From Candidatus Omnitrophota bacterium (GTDB lineage: Bacteria; Omnitrophota; Gorgyraeia; Kaelpiales; Kaelpiaceae): a stretch of 5,596 nucleotides of DNA. This document shows, one piece after another, positions 5,437 through 5,596 of the stretch. A program made the position numbers and the translations under genes. A model generated the notes under the pieces. That model did not search any database and was not told the origin of the DNA. It saw only the letters and a list, made by a program, of their open reading frames with translations. The DNA lies in contig JAQUNS010000056.1 in the NCBI GenBank assembly GCA_028717465.1, positions 1-5,596 on the forward strand, in the 5' to 3' direction. Numbering within the stretch: the stretch's first letter is position 1; each line of letters starts with the position of its first letter.

Positions 5437-5596
5437 TTAAAAAATAATATTCCCTATTATGCCCAATATTACAATCTGGGGCACCGCAACAATAGGCAGC
5501 CAAATAGCTGCCCGCCTGCCGACATTATGCCAGATAAGGCCTATTTCGGTATAGTCTGTTGCCACACCGGCCATAAGAAATACAAAGCTATTGCCA
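5437..5596 (-). CDS. C-terminal end of a membrane permease, probably PF03773 (ArsP/YraQ-like) family (runs off the right edge)
   Basis: The last 52 residues are in frame from the right edge to TAA at 5437-5439. They contain NSFVFLMAGVATDYTEIGLI, then WHNVGRRAAIW, then a hydrophobic helix rich in Ile and Val ending GIIGNIIF. The FLMAG-x-AT segment followed by a short loop, a Gly-Arg-Arg turn and a last helix resembles the C-terminal repeat of UPF0718/PF03773 permeases (FLMAGPAT in YraQ- or ArsP-like proteins). In this protein the usual proline is Val. Those proteins are predicted efflux permeases for metal or metalloid species, but the substrate cannot be read from this fragment. It ends only about 110 bp before the DUF2934 gene on the same strand. 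Confidence 0.6.
   Translation of the reverse strand, partial: GNSFVFLMAGVATDYTEIGLIWHNVGRRAAIWLPIVAVPQIVILGIIGNIIF

Noticed and set aside
5327..5503. An upstream extension of the DUF2934 frame to a 122-residue protein
   Set aside because: The extension crosses AT-rich intergenic DNA and overlaps the permease C-terminus in another frame. The strong ribosome binding site at 5331-5338 marks the internal ATG as the real start.
5495..5512. Perfect hairpin GGCAGC-6-GCTGCC that could be a terminator or protein-binding site
   Set aside because: It lies inside the permease coding frame, is not followed by a run of T on either strand, and the stem is only 6 bp.
5459..5551. Plus-strand frame beginning ATGCCCAATATTAC near the right edge
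   Set aside because: It ends at a TAG near 5551, is antisense to the permease C-terminus, which has a coherent membrane-protein sequence, and has no ribosome binding site.

Overview
The window comes from a Gram-negative (diderm) bacterium with an anaerobic, fermentative character. It encodes an outer-membrane beta-barrel with a signal peptide, a sodium:solute symporter, the alpha subunit of an oxygen-sensitive 2-oxoacid:ferredoxin oxidoreductase, and a glycogen-synthesis enzyme. The moderately AT-rich sequence, the strong AAGGAGG-type ribosome binding sites and this gene mix suggest an uncultured lineage such as Omnitrophota or Elusimicrobiota. That placement is an impression from the protein sequences and was not tested.

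Positions 1-3655 hold four genes on the minus strand, read from right to left. They are a 56-residue one-helix microprotein (3485-3655), a 532-residue SSS-family sodium:solute symporter (1869-3467), a 447-residue alginate-export-like outer-membrane barrel (514-1857), and the N-terminal 150 residues of indolepyruvate:ferredoxin oxidoreductase subunit alpha, IorA (1-452), which runs off the left edge. The first three are tightly packed (17 and 11 bp gaps) with strong ribosome binding sites, and an extended -10 promoter lies upstream at about 3741-3749. IorA follows after a 61 bp gap that contains short degenerate repeats and no ribosome binding site, so its membership of the same transcript is less certain.

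The divergent intergenic region (3656-3898) carries the promoter of the minus-strand operon and a second promoter for glgC on the plus strand. glgC (3899-5128) encodes ADP-glucose synthesis for glycogen. It has no Shine-Dalgarno sequence, and its promoter sits so close to the ATG that the mRNA may be leaderless. It converges on a small minus-strand gene for a 63-residue DUF2934 protein (5135-5326) with only 6 bp between the stop codons. At the right edge (5437-5596) is the C-terminal 52 residues of a minus-strand membrane protein that looks like a PF03773-type permease.

As a working picture (inference), the barrel and the symporter with its accessory microprotein would form an outer-plus-inner-membrane route for a small organic solute. 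IorA downstream suggests this solute could be linked to amino-acid or arylpyruvate metabolism. No mobile element, CRISPR array, tRNA or rRNA was seen, and no gene-free stretch exceeds 300 bases.
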